Below are positions 1 to 13,628 of a stretch of 64,000 nt of DNA, in pieces. The stretch spans positions 47,714,501 through 47,778,500 of the forward strand of contig NC_071671.1 in NCBI RefSeq assembly GCF_028554725.1, read 5' to 3'. The stretch comes from Zeugodacus cucurbitae. Lineage: Eukaryota; Arthropoda; Insecta; Diptera; Tephritidae. A model generated the notes under the pieces. That model was not told where the DNA came from. It did not search any database and saw nothing but the letters and a program-made list of their open reading frames with translations. Position numbers and translations under genes: made by a program. How positions within the stretch are numbered: position 1 is the stretch's first letter; every line of letters starts with the position of its first letter.

Positions 1-1046
1 GTTTAAATAAAATATTAAAATAAATATTAAAAAAATTATATTAAAATCATTTAATTTTAATTAAAAAAATATATACAAAAATTTAAAAATTAATTAAAAA
101 TGAAAGCGTCGTATAAAATTTCCAAACTATAAGATGGTATTTGAGCAAGTCTCCAAAGGCACAATTTGAACTCAGCACTGCAAAATACATTTGTTTGAAA
201 TTTTGCACCAGGCAAAATTATGCTTTTGCTGAACGAATTTAAATGGCATTCCTCAAACACGAAACATAACTAGTATTTCAAAATGTTGAAATCAAACAAA
301 GTAATTCATAATTAAACGTGGAGGCAGACTATGGTTCACCAACTACCTAAAGTGAAAATCACTGCCGCATTGAGCTGAAAAACTAACACATAAAAAGTAG
401 AAACAAACCAACTGGCAAGTAGTGCAACGAATTCGTTAAGAAATCATAGTAATAAGAAAAACATACCTCACTCATAGCAACCAAAACTGATGTTCGTACA
501 TTCTACACATTACGCACAAATACATATTTGTTATTTGTAGTTTTTTGTTTTTTTTTTTTTGTATTTTTTCATTTAAATTTTCTTTGTATTGTGTTTAAAA
601 TTATATTTTATATATCATTAGTTTTCTTTCTCATATTACAATTAATTATGTGTTTCATGTAAAATAAATAATAATTATTTTTTTCTAAATAGAAATATTA
701 AATCATTTGTTATATGCTTCGCCATTTCTATATAATGTACTTGCTAAGAATACGATACGCTTCAATGCATTTCAACATTGCTAAAACCTTCATTTATACC
801 ATGCTATACGCTTTCGCCCACTTTCTTAATAAGCGCGCTCCAGCTGTTTCGCTCACCACAAAAAATATTTATGATCTTTCTTTTAATTCGCCTTCATCAT
901 CGACTCGCACTTCCGTTACTTGCTTGCATCATTCATTGGAAAATTGCAATGTTTTTTTTTTTCATTTTCATTATCTTTTTTTAAAGCATACGTATTATAC
1001 TAAGAAATAATTATGTCGTAGCATTCTATGCAACACATTGCTCGCT
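1..1046. other. AT-rich 3' flank of Khc
   Basis: This is downstream of the Khc stop codon, so the part nearest 1046 is probably the Khc 3' UTR. The rest is strongly AT-rich with poly-T runs (around 545-565 and 950-970). The open frames on the plus strand here, for example 714-1010, are short, unlike any family I know, and lie antisense to the expected UTR. I see no other gene. Confidence 0.5.
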
Positions 1047-4000
1047 TTATGAGTTAACAGCACTTGCTTGTGGCATCTGGCCACCCATTACGCCGCCGCC
1101 GCTGCCGCCACCACCACCGCGTATGGCAATGTTGCCTTGGCCGGCGCGTATGGGTTTGGCGATTTGTGCCTGTGGACCACGGCGTCCGAGATGCTTCTGT
1201 CGTACCGCCTCCTTGATGCGATCCACTTCGTATTGATAGCGTTTACGATCGCGCATCGCACCCTCTTTCGCCTCTTTGAGTGCTGACTCTAACGCCTTGA
1301 CGCGCTCCATTGTGGTGCGCAGACGTTTCTCCAGCTTGGGCAATTCACAGCGCAGATCGGCATTGTCGCGCACCAATTGCTTATGCACCTTTGTCAACTG
1401 ATCGAGATTGTTTTCGAGGAAAGAGATTTTCTGCTTTTGTGCCAATGAACAGCCGTCCTCCTCGTTATCTTCGTTGATTACGGTCTTCTTGATGCGTGCC
1501 TGTCGAAAGTGAAGAAGTGTTATTTTGTGATTTTTTCTGAATTCAATAATCGTAAACACTTACCTGTAAATCTTGTACGAAGAGTTTTCTGAGGTTATGT
1601 AGCGTTTGCAATTCCTTAGCCACGGTATCTTCGAGCCCCTTCAAGTCTTTGCGTGCCTGCTCGCGTCGCTCGTTGGTGAGTATGATGTCCTGCAGCTTGT
1701 TGGACTTGTCCGCCTCTTCCTGCTTCAATTTCTCATAATCGACTGTCATCTGTTGGTGTGCCAAAATCAACTTCTGGTGCACGTCCTTCATTTCGCTCAT
1801 CTCATGCTGCTTGGCCAGTATTTCGTCTCGCAGTTCAGAAACTTGTTTGGTGTGCGCTTCACGCAGCTCATCCATTTGCGAATCGAACATGGAACGTAGC
1901 TCCTCGGCCTTCTGTTTCTCCTCGGCATTAACAGCGGACACGTGTTCGGCGGCCTTCAGTTTGGCGCATTCTTCGCGCAATGAATCGATTTGCTCCTCTA
2001 GCGCGCGCTTCTTGTTCTCGGCTTCGCGCATCGATTCTTGCAGCGACTTCATGCGTGCCTCATGCTGCGAGATCAATAGACGGTATTCGCCCAAATCTTT
2101 TTCGTACTCGGACAATTTCTTGTTCGAGTCGACTTGTTGCGTTTCCATGTTGCTGCAACGCTGTGCCATATTCTTCGCCTCGGTCTTCATTTTACTGATG
2201 TAGAGGCGCGCCATGGTGAAGTCTTCCTCCACCTTGGTCGAATCGCCAGCACCGGTGACGCTGTTCATTTTCATATCAACACCTGAATCGCCAGTAGCCA
2301 GAGCTTGTCCGACCTCGGCTAGATCGCGCAAAAGATTTGTCAGCATTTCGTTGATGCGTTTCTTCTGATGCGTTGACATATCCTTCAACTGCTGCAGCTC
2401 CGACGTTGTCGTATTGAGTAATGTTTGCTTTTGCTGCAATTCCTCGTTGAGCGAATCGATATCCTTGTTCTTGGTGTCGATTTCTTGCGATTTTTGATCA
2501 TAGTTGACAGCCAATTCTTCGAGTGCTTGCAGCACCTCTTTAACCTCTTCCTTGGCCGATTCGTTCTCCTGTTGGATGCGTGCCATCTCCGATTGCAGCG
2601 CTTCATATTCACGACGCGCATTAGCAATGAGCTCTTCTTGTTCCAAAATCTGATCCTTCAGATTCTCAACATACTGGCTCTGTTGATTGATTTCCTCATC
2701 TTTCTCATCGAGCTGCTGGTAGAGGCGTTCACGCTCGGCTTCGAGACGTGCTCGCTCATCGCTACTGATTGAGCCAACCATGAGACCGGCCGCCGGTGTT
2801 GCCGGCACTGGACCAGCAGTAGGTGCCGGCACCTCTACCTCCAAATTCGGTGTGCTCGCCTCCATGACATCATCGACAGTGACTTGCTCTTCAGCATTAA
2901 CCGTTTCACCGGCGCGCCAGCGTGCCAACTCCAACTCCAACTTCTCAATCTTACCCTTGAGACGTGCATTCTTCTCTTTTTCCTTTTCGTAACGTCGCTT
3001 CCACTCTTCGGCGGTAAGTTCCTCATTGACACAGACAACATTCTTAACGGTCTTAGCACGACGACCGAATTCTAATGTTGATTTGGTCTCAGCCTCATTG
3101 AAACTAGCTGGTGAACAACAAATTACGATTGTGGTGCGTGCGTTACCGCCCAAAGATTCTTGTAAGATACGCGTCAACTTCGAGTCTCGATACGGTATAT
3201 GCGTTTTATTACCGTCCGCCAGTGCGGAAATCACATTACCCAAGGCAGACAATGATTTGTTGATGTTTTTGGCTTCATCCAATACAGTACCCTCAGCACC
3301 AGTCTTCGAAACCTTCTCGGAACCAGCCAAATCCACCAAATACAATTTGCCAGAAAGTTTCTTTTGATTCTCCAAATTCTCTTGTTTCACATTAATCAAA
3401 AATACTGAATGCGAACGCGACGAATGCTCATTCATGTCTGCAGAAAGCAAAAATTCAATTAATTTCAAATATCGGTAAATATAAATAAATATATATTAAC
3501 TCCATTCACTTACTTGTCACAGCAATGTGCCGATTCGATTTTCCCTCCTCGATTACCTCGAACACATCCTCCGGTGACGACACAAAACGCTCTGTGGCGC
3601 CCTTCACGTACGGCACACGATTCTTATCCTCATGCACGCTCAGATTCACTTTCGAGACATCCAGTAAATCACGTATCTTATCCATATAAATTTCGTAGTA
3701 TGAGACCTTAATGTGAAACTCGAGATTCATCTCCATTGTGTAGATGTGATTGAAAATATCATTGACGATACGCGGTATGATACCTTGTTTCACAGGATCA
3801 CCGAGTACACCCTCCATGGTGTGTGTCTTACCGGACGATGTTTGACCATAGGCAAATATTGTGCCGTTATAACCGGCCAACACATCTGTGACAATGGACT
3901 TGGCCGCCTCATTGTACACTTTCTCCTGGGATGCATTTGGTTTGAAAACTTTGTCGAACAAGTATACTTTGCCCTATGGATGAGTTAAATGGAAATGAAA

Positions 4001-7000
4001 TGGAAATTAATTTTGATAAATAGTATGTTGAATTGCATTCGATATTAAATAATTTATTTAATGAAAATATTATTTTGGATATAAAAATTTGTGAGGCCTA
4101 ATATTACGTCGTAAATATAATTTACTTCCTCCCTTCAACCACCACTCAAAAAATCAATAAAATAACTCTTTACTCACGTAATTTTCGTTAATGTTGCTAT
4201 GGTGACAGTGCTTGCCTAAATATAAGTAAATTAAGGTAATTTTTGCTTACTTGTATCGAACTGTTTTTGCAGGCGATCTACATTTAATTATTTTAAAATA
4301 ACGCTCGCGAAACTTATTTTAATATTAAATCAAATCAATTGACCAAAGAAAGTAAACCAACCTTTTTTTTACTGTCAAAGCAAATTCACCGCCATCAACT
4401 GTCACAACAAAAAGTAAACAAACAAACCGCTGTAAAAATTCATGCAAGCTTTCATTTGAATTTAAAGTGATTAGAAAGTATGGAATAGCAACGATTCACA
4501 CATATTTAACACATTTGAACTATCTAGTGCTAGGCCACCAACGTGTCCCAACTGCAATCCATTTATTATCAACAGTTTACTAGTGAACCGGATGGTTGTG
4601 GGTGGCAAACACGGCGCAGCTGTCAACTACAAAAATAAAAGCAAAAGTTTGCAAACAAAGTTCCATTAAATACCGATGTGCACATGCCACGATGGTTTGT
4701 TCAGTACAAAGTTGTTGTTGTTGTTTTTTCTCCTTACTACTTTTTGTTGTGAACGTATGCATCCTGCTGACCTACTTTTCATAGTTATAGAAATTCATAC
4801 GAATACATGCCATATTAAAAATGACAAAGGGAGAAAGGGCGTGTGTTGATATATTCGGATAATTATTGTGATGCGTTTTTGATTTAATTCTTTTTTTAAT
4901 CTTTCAGTATGCAACCACTAAAGATGAATTAAACGCTTGGATGAATTACATATTTGCATAATAGTGAGTGGTTTTCTGTGTTTTGCTTGCTTTCAAAATA
5001 AACATTTGACGTTCCTCTACTAAACACACACACCCACACCCACATATTTGTACGAATCTGCCATCCATCAATCGCACAATCATATTCCTGTTATTTATAC
5101 ATTAATTTATGCGCTAACGACTTGCACCTGATTGCTTGTGCACGCTGTTGTTGTTGTTGTTGTTGTGTTAACCTTTTTGATATAGGAATCAACCGAAAAA
5201 CTAACAAATTTGGGTTAGAGACATTAGTTGCGCTAAACGTTAGTTGATTGGCAAGCAGACCGGAATTTCGTACGCACACACACAGTTTTGGCTGCTTGCC
5301 AAAAGGAAATTTCACCACAGATAAAGTACGAAATAAAAGTACATAGAGGAAAAAAAGTAAATAACAAAACTTAATGCAAATTAAATGCGATGTGATATTA
5401 GAAAAATCAATATACAACTTAAGCGGATAAAGTGTGGCGTAGATAATGTAGAGTTGTAGTAGAGAGTATAGAATACTATGAAGAATTTTATGGAGCTAAA
5501 AAATAAAATTTAACACAGCACAACGCGGAGAAATATGATGTTGTCATAGAACGCACAACAAAATAAAAATCAATCTTAAAATTAACCAAATGCAGCTTTT
5601 ATTGAAAATATAATTATCGAACTTGCCCTGCAAATGATCAATGGCATGGACTGTTGTAGGAATATATCGCGCGGAAGCTTAAAATATTTGACATAGTTTT
5701 CAAGGCGGTCGAGTCTACGAAATCGGTCAAGGACTGCCAATTCGGCAACATTCCTCAATATTAATTGGGGAATGTTTTCTGCCACAACATAATAGCAACA
5801 TATTCCATATTAGACAAATAAAAATGAAAACTGCAAAAATGGAAAATGGGTCAAGATGATTATATTTATATTATATAACAAGAGTAAAAGCTGTCAGCGT
5901 CAAAATAGCATACGATAGAAAAACCCGCCCTTTATACTCAAATAGATAAAACAATTGCTTAATTACTAAAAACAAATAAGTGATAGTATGTCTAGGGAAT
6001 TTTTAGACTTTGTCTGGTATATGTACATACACACTTGTAAATAGTAAGATTTATCATACACAAAATCAAATTAGCTTAAGTAATTTTAATTTGGTAAATA
6101 ATTGAAAAGGTCGTTCCGCCTTGAGCCCTGTTATACGCGCACGTTGTGCTGGTCATTGTTACGGTTTGACTCATCTATTCTGTATATTGAAATGACTAAA
6201 ATGTATACACACATGAGTGAGTTTCGTTTTCTTTTTCAATGTGAAATTAGATCATAAATATAAAAATACCAAGTCATGTTCTCACCAATCAACTAACGAC
6301 CGTCAGCATATAAGAAACATATAAGAATCCAGGAAATTTTTTTGTTTGAGGGAATTATGTGATAATTTCACACACTACCTAATTTCGGTATAATTAAAAC
6401 GAGTGTAACGCAGACACTGTGTAGCAAAGTATATTTTTTGTGGAAATGATTCGAATACCATGAATTCAAATATAAGTTGATAGTTGCTATAGCTTAAGGG
6501 GTTACTGATTTAAAATTTTCATAATTTTTTTGGTACTCTAAATTAAATATTTCTATATGTTTTCAAATTCAAAAGCTATTTCTTTCAACCATCCCTCATT
6601 GCACTAAGAAACTTCCATAACGCAAATTAAAAGCGAAATTTAAATTTAAATAACATTGAAACTGCAAACAAAAGGAAGTGCAAAGCAAATGAGCCATGTG
6701 CCAAATGAAAATAGTTAAGCATGTTTTAACTCGAGTAACAAAAGCCCAACAATTGACAAGTGGTGAGATTGTGGAAAGTGTGCTCGAGGTTTTCGCTTTA
6801 TTTTAATATTGCCATGATTGTTATAATTATTATTAATATTCCTGTACAATCGCATGTATTTATATAAAGTACGTATGCCATACGTGCTTTCGTTGGAGTG
6901 CGAGAAATTTTTAATTGCTCATGCATATGTACACTCATCGAAACAATATGCAAAAAACTGTTCTCTTTTTGCGCACTTTCCAACAGCTGAATAGTTTGGG

Positions 7001-10000
7001 TAATTAATTTTTTCCACAATGACACACATACATATGACTTGATGATAACATTTTAATTGGAGAAATATATAGATTAGATTTAAAGCGAAAAATATGATGT
7101 CAAAATTATGTATCAACAAGTAAAAAGAGACAGATATTCAGTAAGTTGTATCTAGTAGAAATGAGATGGAGATTTGGGCTTTATTACGCGCCTTCAACCT
7201 TCTCGAACAGCTTCAAAGGCTCAAAGTTTACATAAAATGTTTGTTGAAGACAATGTTCAGGAGCATAATTGCTTTCAGAACATCAAGCAAAACATTTACC
7301 GACAATAAATGGCTTTAGTTGCCACGATCCACGCCTTCACATGTGATTATAATGAAAAAGAACCCTAACCCCGACGACAATCTCCAAAAATAAACAATTT
7401 AGAAACTCCTGAAACCTCGAGCCTTTCCTTAACTTAATTTTATATATGTAGTTAAACGTAAATAGAAAGGAGTTATCTAACCATTGAGTGCTCTCCAAAG
7501 TGTGCTCTTTAACAACTTATCTCAAGTGAGCCATATTCGCAACAAAAACCCCCTTTGCAAAAAAAAAGAACAATAGAAATAGAAGAAATAACATAACATA
7601 ACTGGTCACACTACTTTAAAAAGAAAAAGAAAGGCACGACACCATACGAGAATCTTAGTTTATTTTAAGCGCAATTAAGAACTTCAAGAAAAACATGTAG
7701 AACATCAAAAGCAACACATTTTTCGCTTTTATGTGTTTACTTAAGAGGGGAAACAACTCTTAAACTTAAGCCACCGGCGTTTGACAGAAAATTGATGTCA
7801 AGTTTTTATGTTGCTAAGAAAACTCCCAAGAAAGTACACAGCGAACACATACACACACACACACATGCAAGCAAAAACAAAGCGAGAAAAGACCTGAAGA
7901 AATTTAAAAGAAATAATGACGGAAGCAGCACGCAGAGAGTTCATGTAAAACGCCAAGTAATCTATTTTTAAAATCATTCATAAAAGCGTTATACATACAT
8001 ACAAACATACATATGCATGTAGGTGCGTTCAACATTGTCTCTCTTTTATTTAAAGATGGCATAAAGTAGAAAAACAGCGCAGCAGATCAGTAAAGCTATT
8101 GCAAAAAGAGATGTTGGCAAAGTGTGAATGATAAACAAAAATAAGCACTTTTTATTAACCAAAAAACAAAACAAAAGCAACAATACCAACAACAGCAAGC
8201 ACTGCAAAGTAAACGAATATGTGGAAATTATTAAAAAGTACTTACAACTACGAAAATATTAGAAAAGCTAAGTGTATTTGTTAAATAACACAATGAGGAC
8301 TGTAGGCAGTCAGAGTCAGTCAGTCAGAGTCAGTCAGTCATTTAGACGACCGCCAGTCAGTGACGAGTGTACCAGTACTCCAGTCTGTTGGCAATGGATG
8401 ATGGAGTTAATTACCATTTTCGTAATTGGCAATAGCTTGTTAGTGTGGTTGCATATGAAAAAGTACCATATAGATATGTATGCCGGTATGTCTGAACATA
8501 CATCATATTGTGGGTAAAAGTTTATTAGCGTTTTGTCTAGTTGTACGTATACATAGATTTATGGTTGACTGCTTTGGCGGTTAGTTTGCCAAATCAACAT
8601 TCAAACAAACACAGATATTTATATACACATATCTACATTAGTTCATTGGTAAATCCACGAAGCCATTGTTATAGCGAGACATAAAAGAAAGAAATGTGGC
8701 GCTGCTGTGCGCCAACATGAAAGGCGGTTGCTCGGCCGGCAAGACCGCATTTGGCGCAACACACATTTTTCAGTGTAATTAAACGCTTGGAAGTGTGGAA
8801 TATTTTCGAAGGCAACACAACTGAAGGAGAGAAATTATAAAACTAAAATATTGATGCGCATGGAAGAAAGAAAGAAAGTGATTAGATTGTATATTAAAAA
8901 TTTGATATGCCAATAGCAAGTTAAGCCATTATTGCTGTTTGAACAAAGAAAAAGCAACTGATTGCATTTGTAAATATTATAAATTTCTAACAAAGAACTC
9001 ACAATCCAAACATAGTTTAAAGAAGCATGCTGAGCACAGACTGAGTCCATAACACTGCTTATAAATGAAAGATGGGCGAAATCCACATGATCCCTAGAAT
9101 ACTCTTGTTTGAAGCATTACAGAAATGTGATATAAAGCACTATACATATACCATTTCTTGAGGCAATGTAGAGTAGTTTTTTAGGATATTTATATAGAAA
9201 TATCCTTTCCATTTTCGCCCTAACTACATTTGAATTTCCTTGCTTGTTTCATTTCATTTACTATGCATTACAGAAACTGCTCAGAAAATCGTTGGCAACA
9301 AACACAAATTTCCAGTTTAATTTTCACCTGCATATAAAATTAACCCTAATAAACACTTACGAGTCTTTTGTTTCAATACGTTCGTACATTGTATGTCCAC
9401 ATTTCAACGTGGGTATGGCAAACAGAAGTGCTCCAAATTCAAGTAGTATGAGCATGCACTCATATGTTTTTGCGCTTCAAGTCGACCCATCTGTAGTGCC
9501 GCTACACATATCGCAACAAAAATGCCTGTTAGGTTTAAATAAATTATTAAACTTCTACTTGTGCTTCATTCGCACGAAATGCTTGCTTGGCGCATAATTC
9601 TGTCGATAGCTACACACAATGTAATTGGTAAATGTGTATATCCACCAACATACATATAGGTATATTTACATATGCTATTCCTACTCCTACAGTGGCGCAC
9701 TTTTGCTGCTTGTGCTGTCCATTTGCTGTTACCATTAACGCTACCAACACGCCATTCCATGCCACCCGGCATATGGGTATGTATATGTAAGAAAATTCCG
9801 CGTGCAGTCATCACCGTCGTCGCTCCTGATGTATGGGCATGACTCACGCGCCATAAACAGTGTTCATGTTGCGGATAACTTGGCACAATGAACACAATAA
9901 CTGTGTGGTATGAGGTTGAAATCGTAGCGTTGGCGCTGACGCCGACAATATAGCGTCGTAGACGACGAAGACCATGGCATCGGTAGCGCTGACGGTAAGC

Positions 10001-11175
10001 AGTATATGAATCGTTTAGATTCACGCAACTCTGTCTTCCGTCCTACATCTGTCCCCAGTTTTTGCTGTCCACATCTCTTTCGGCTTTTGTCTTTCTAGCG
10101 TGGTGCTCTCATTCGCTTTTAGAGTATTGGTTAATCGCCTCTATATATTTTATTTCTTTCTTTATTTGTGTTTTTGTTTTTTTTTTTTTTGGAGCAGCTG
10201 TTCGGTCGACGTCAAGATGTCGACTGAAGTATTTGCGGAAAATTGGTAAAATAAATGTTTATGACTGGAATGTTGTTCTTTCTATCAAAGATTACTGCTG
10301 TAAATCTAGATGCAACTGTTTTGTTTTGATTTCAATTTTTTACATGGCTCTTTGTTGTTTTGTTTTTACTAATTTATCTTAAAATTTAATAATGAATGAG
10401 TGAATCGTTTGTTTAAAAATGAATTGAATTATTGAACAAACGATCCACTTTAAATGGAAATAGAATATGTGCAAAAAAGCCGGTTTAAATTTTATGAAAA
10501 GAAACTATGAAAATAGTTAGTGCGTTTTACTAAAAATTTACTATGACGATATAATTTTAGAATGTTAGAAAACCAACCAAAAAAAATTTCAAACGAGCTT
10601 TATAGAAAAGCAATAAAATATAGTACTTTAACCACTTTAAACTGTGACACTAAATATGTACAATTATTTCCCGTCTACATACATATAAAACTTAAAAAAT
10701 ATTAAATTTTTCAAAACTTGTTTGACATAATCTTGTCCCAACAATGATTTAATAAAATCTCGATCAGATATATGGAATCGAATACCATCATCATTGTTAT
10801 GAAATTTTACAAAGTGGGGTGGCAACACCCAACAATAAACCTTCTGCCTTGTGTTATGTATTTGTTTTAGGGTAGAATAGGGTAAAAATGACGTCATCGA
10901 CCAAGGAGTGTAGCGGGAGTGGTGGCTGAATATGACTATTTTTGCAAACACAAAACTTATTTATATGCATAAATGTAATAATATTTTATATTCTCAGTTT
11001 TAATCAAATATTTACAAAATTTACATACCGCAATGGAAATGCAATTCTCTTCAGTGCTGTTTGGGAATTTGACGATGAATTTAGAGCCGGCCTTCTCTTC
11101 ACTGTCATTCAATGGACGAAAACGACATACCACTTTGATACTGTCCTCCGCTGGAATCTCACGTTCAGCAGACAT
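1047..11175 (-). CDS. Khc: Kinesin-1 heavy chain, four coding exons
   Basis: Motor subunit of conventional kinesin, which carries vesicles, mitochondria and RNPs toward microtubule plus ends in the cytoplasm. Coding exons in transcript order are 11029-11175, 3514-3973, 1564-3437 and 1047-1499. All junctions are GT-AG and phases agree, giving 977 residues, close to the roughly 975 of Drosophila. Visible motifs: P-loop GQTSSGKT at about residues 92-99, switch I NEHSSRSHS, switch II DLAGSE, neck and long coiled-coil stalk from about 330 to 900, and the autoinhibitory tail motif QIAKPIR. The start MSAEREIPAEDSIK is the family start. The C-terminus carries a glycine run ahead of the terminal AVNS. 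The first intron is about 7 kb and interrupts after codon 49. The motor is highly conserved; the linker after the neck (about residues 400-430) is more variable. Identification is essentially certain. Confidence 0.98.
3974..11028 (-). other. Large first intron of Khc
   Basis: This 7.05-kb intron separates codon 49 from the rest of the motor domain. It is AT-rich and contains GTT repeats (5143-5166), a CA run (about 7850-7865) and a CAGTCAGAG repeat near 8310-8340. A segment of higher GC lies at about 9690-10000. I recognise no transposon in it. Several short open frames occur (5582-5785, 9566-10024 and 10664-10951, minus strand) without a recognisable family or splice context. Long first introns of this kind often carry regulatory elements, but nothing here proves it. 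Confidence 0.75.
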
Positions 11176-12404
11176 TTTGACGACTGCTACGGTACTGACC
11201 GAACCGTTAATCTATATCTATGAAGCTTATCCAATAAATATTTCAAATTGGTTTCGTTGCAACTACACTTCCAATTAGCACCGCTCCACTGCCTTTCGCT
11301 TTCTTTCAATTGTATACTTCTCTAAAGTGAAAATTATTACTGTATTTAACAATTATTGACTTTTGCTACGCTCCTGTCTCCTAATTTTAAATTTTCCTTT
11401 CTTTAATTTTGTATTTTTTTACTTCACTGGTGTTGCCTTTTGCTTTTTGCAACTGCGACGACGTTTGCTGCTTGCTTCACCGAGCCGCAGACACATGCAA
11501 TTTCACACGTCAATCACACAACGGAATGGACGCGTTAAATTTTCTGAATAAAAAAATGCAATTTATAATAGCAAAGAATACCCTTTATTCAAGGTTTTAG
11601 TGGAAAATTTTTCAAATTTTTTAATTGTTAAAAAATATAAAAATTTTCACTTTGCTCGTCAAACCGAACCGAACCGAACAGCAGAAGACGAGACGACAAA
11701 TACACACCTCGCAACGCAACCGAGAAAGATGACAGCAATTGACAGCAAAAATGTGTTAACAGATTAATTCCTTCTGACACAATTTAAATATTTTCCTATA
11801 CTAACAATTAAGCGGTATTGTTTTTAGAACTACAATAACAATTTATTATATATTTTTTTTTATGAATACATTTAAATTAAATAAGTAAAATATAATAATT
11901 AATTAGTACATATGAACAAGTCTTTGAAATAATGTGGCAACCCCATCATTTTTGCACTTTGTCATTCACCGCTCTTCACAAGTTCAAAAGAGATTATATC
12001 AGCCATCTCTTTCGCGCAACGGACGTAGTTTAAAATCAGCTGGCATTAAAAAAGATGCCGCACTAAAGAATTTATTAAAAATATTTTATAAGCTATAATA
12101 CAATAGAGTTTAAGAAACAATAGCTATTTGTAACACTCATTTTTATGAAGTTGTTTTAATTATTTCAAAATAACCTGCATAAATTTTTGTTTTCTCCTCT
12201 ATTTAGTTTCAAAAGTACTTACACCAAATCACCACCCTGTACCAAGGAATGTGTCAAAAATGTCAAATTCTAACAATTCCCTCGTTTTGATTATTTCGTG
12301 CCATTGTCAAATTTAGCAAAACACACGTTAAACGTATTAATTTATAATAAATTTTCTGTGATTAAACAAATTCTACTTTCAAGAAGTTTGTAGTTTCTAT
12401 ATCC
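11176..12404. promoter_or_regulatory. Divergent Khc / Nup62 promoter region
   Basis: This 1.23-kb spacer lies between the start codons of Khc (minus) and Nup62 (plus). It must hold both core promoters and 5' UTRs, perhaps with a Khc 5' UTR intron. It contains poly-T and AT-rich stretches (11610-11640, 11850-11870). I could not pin down a TATA box, DRE or initiator with confidence, so only the region is annotated. Confidence 0.6.
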
Positions 12405-13628
12405 ATGAGTTTCCAAGCACCCGCAACAACCACAGCCGCGAGCACTGGTTTCTCGTTTGGGCTGGGAACAGCAGCCGGAGCAGCGAAACCGGCATCTTTT
12501 TCATTTGGCGCCACTGGTGGCGGAGACGCAGGCGCTGTAAAACCTTTGGCATTTGGCGCACCAGCACCCGCTGCAACATCTATGGCTGCTCCCGCTGCTG
12601 TTGGATTTGGTGGCAGCTTTCTTGGCGCAGCTACGACAACCTCTGGCACAGCCGGCGCTTTACCTGCAGCTTCAACTACAACCACTGGCTTCTCTGGCTT
12701 TGGTGCACCAGCAGTTAGCTCAGCAGCCGTTGCTCCCGCTGCTGCTGCACCAGCAACTACTGCGTCGTTGGGTTTTGGTTTCGGTGCTGCCCAACCTACA
12801 GGCGCAACCACTGCTGCAACAGGTTTCAACTTTGGCGCTACGCCAGCTGCAGGTACAACCACAGCGATCGGCACTACAACACCATCCGTAGCCGCAGCAC
12901 CGGCATTCTCATTGACAACTGCTAAGACAACGGCGGCTGCTTTGCCAACTCTGGGAACATTAGGTACTTCAACTGCGCCGGCCACAGGTGGTTTTGCAAA
13001 CCTCAGTACTGCAACAAAAACGACAGAATCAGCAGCTGTAGCAAATGCTTCACACCTTACATATAATCAGTTGGAGGAACACATCAATAAATGGACCTTA
13101 GAGTTGGAGGAGCAAGAAAAAGTGTTCGCCGATCAGGCGACACAGATCAATGCGTGGGATAAAATTCTGATTAGTAATAATCATAAAATACTCGAGTTGA
13201 ATGATGCTGTACAAAAGGTGAAATCAGATCAGCAAACGTTGGAACAGGAGTTGGAATTCATAGCCACGCAACACAAAGAACTTGAAGAAAGTATTGTACC
13301 ACTGCAGAAGGAATTCCTGAAGTTGCCACAAGTTGATGTGGAGCGAAGTCAAACATATCTCTTGGTTGAAAATTTGGACACCCAATTGAAACAGATGTCA
13401 GAAGATCTGAAAGAAATCATCGATAATCTAAACGAGGCCAATAAAGGCCAGGATAGCACAGATCCAATTATACAGATTGGCAAAATATTAAACGCGCATA
13501 TGAGCTCGTTACAATGGATCGAGTCATCTACAACTAATATTTCAAACAAGCTCGATGATATTACGAAGATGCACGAATCGTTTAAACGCGAATCGGAACG
13601 CTCCTTCCGTTCCGCTTACTACAATTGA
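12405..13628 (+). CDS. Nup62: Nucleoporin Nup62, single exon
   Basis: Central-channel FG nucleoporin of the nuclear pore, working with Nup54 and Nup58 to form the transport barrier. The 407-residue protein has two parts. Residues 1 to about 210 are low-complexity Ala/Thr/Gly sequence with FG repeats (GFSFG, FSFG, AFGAP, GFGGSF, GFSGFGAP, GFGFG, GFNFG). From about 217 to 400 there is the Nsp1-type coiled-coil domain, with a conserved-looking core around NKWTLELEEQEKVF and QINAWDKIL. Length fits insect Nup62 (about 390-410). The ATG at 12405 is the first in frame after the upstream AT-rich DNA. It is intronless. It diverges from Khc and converges on wcd. Confidence 0.95.
   Translation: MSFQAPATTTAASTGFSFGLGTAAGAAKPASFSFGATGGGDAGAVKPLAFGAPAPAATSMAAPAAVGFGGSFLGAATTTSGTAGALPAASTTTTGFSGFGAPAVSSAAVAPAAAAPATTASLGFGFGAAQPTGATTAATGFNFGATPAAGTTTAIGTTTPSVAAAPAFSLTTAKTTAAALPTLGTLGTSTAPATGGFANLSTATKTTESAAVANASHLTYNQLEEHINKWTLELEEQEKVFADQATQINAWDKILISNNHKILELNDAVQKVKSDQQTLEQELEFIATQHKELEESIVPLQKEFLKLPQVDVERSQTYLLVENLDTQLKQMSEDLKEIIDNLNEANKGQDSTDPIIQIGKILNAHMSSLQWIESSTTNISNKLDDITKMHESFKRESERSFRSAYYN

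Noticed and set aside
5582..5785. 67-codon frame in the Khc intron with a plausible hydrophobic end
   Set aside because: Too short, no splice context and no recognisable motif.
8305..8345. CAGTCAGAG repeats as a CRISPR-like array
   Set aside because: Short degenerate microsatellite without spacers, in a eukaryotic intron.
9566..10024. 152-codon frame in the Khc intron
   Set aside because: No family resemblance; composition rich in His, Tyr, Arg and Cys, as in random open frames.
12362..12985. 207-codon frame antisense to Nup62
   Set aside because: It mirrors the Ala/Gly/Thr-rich FG region; low-complexity GC-rich codons keep the opposite strand open.
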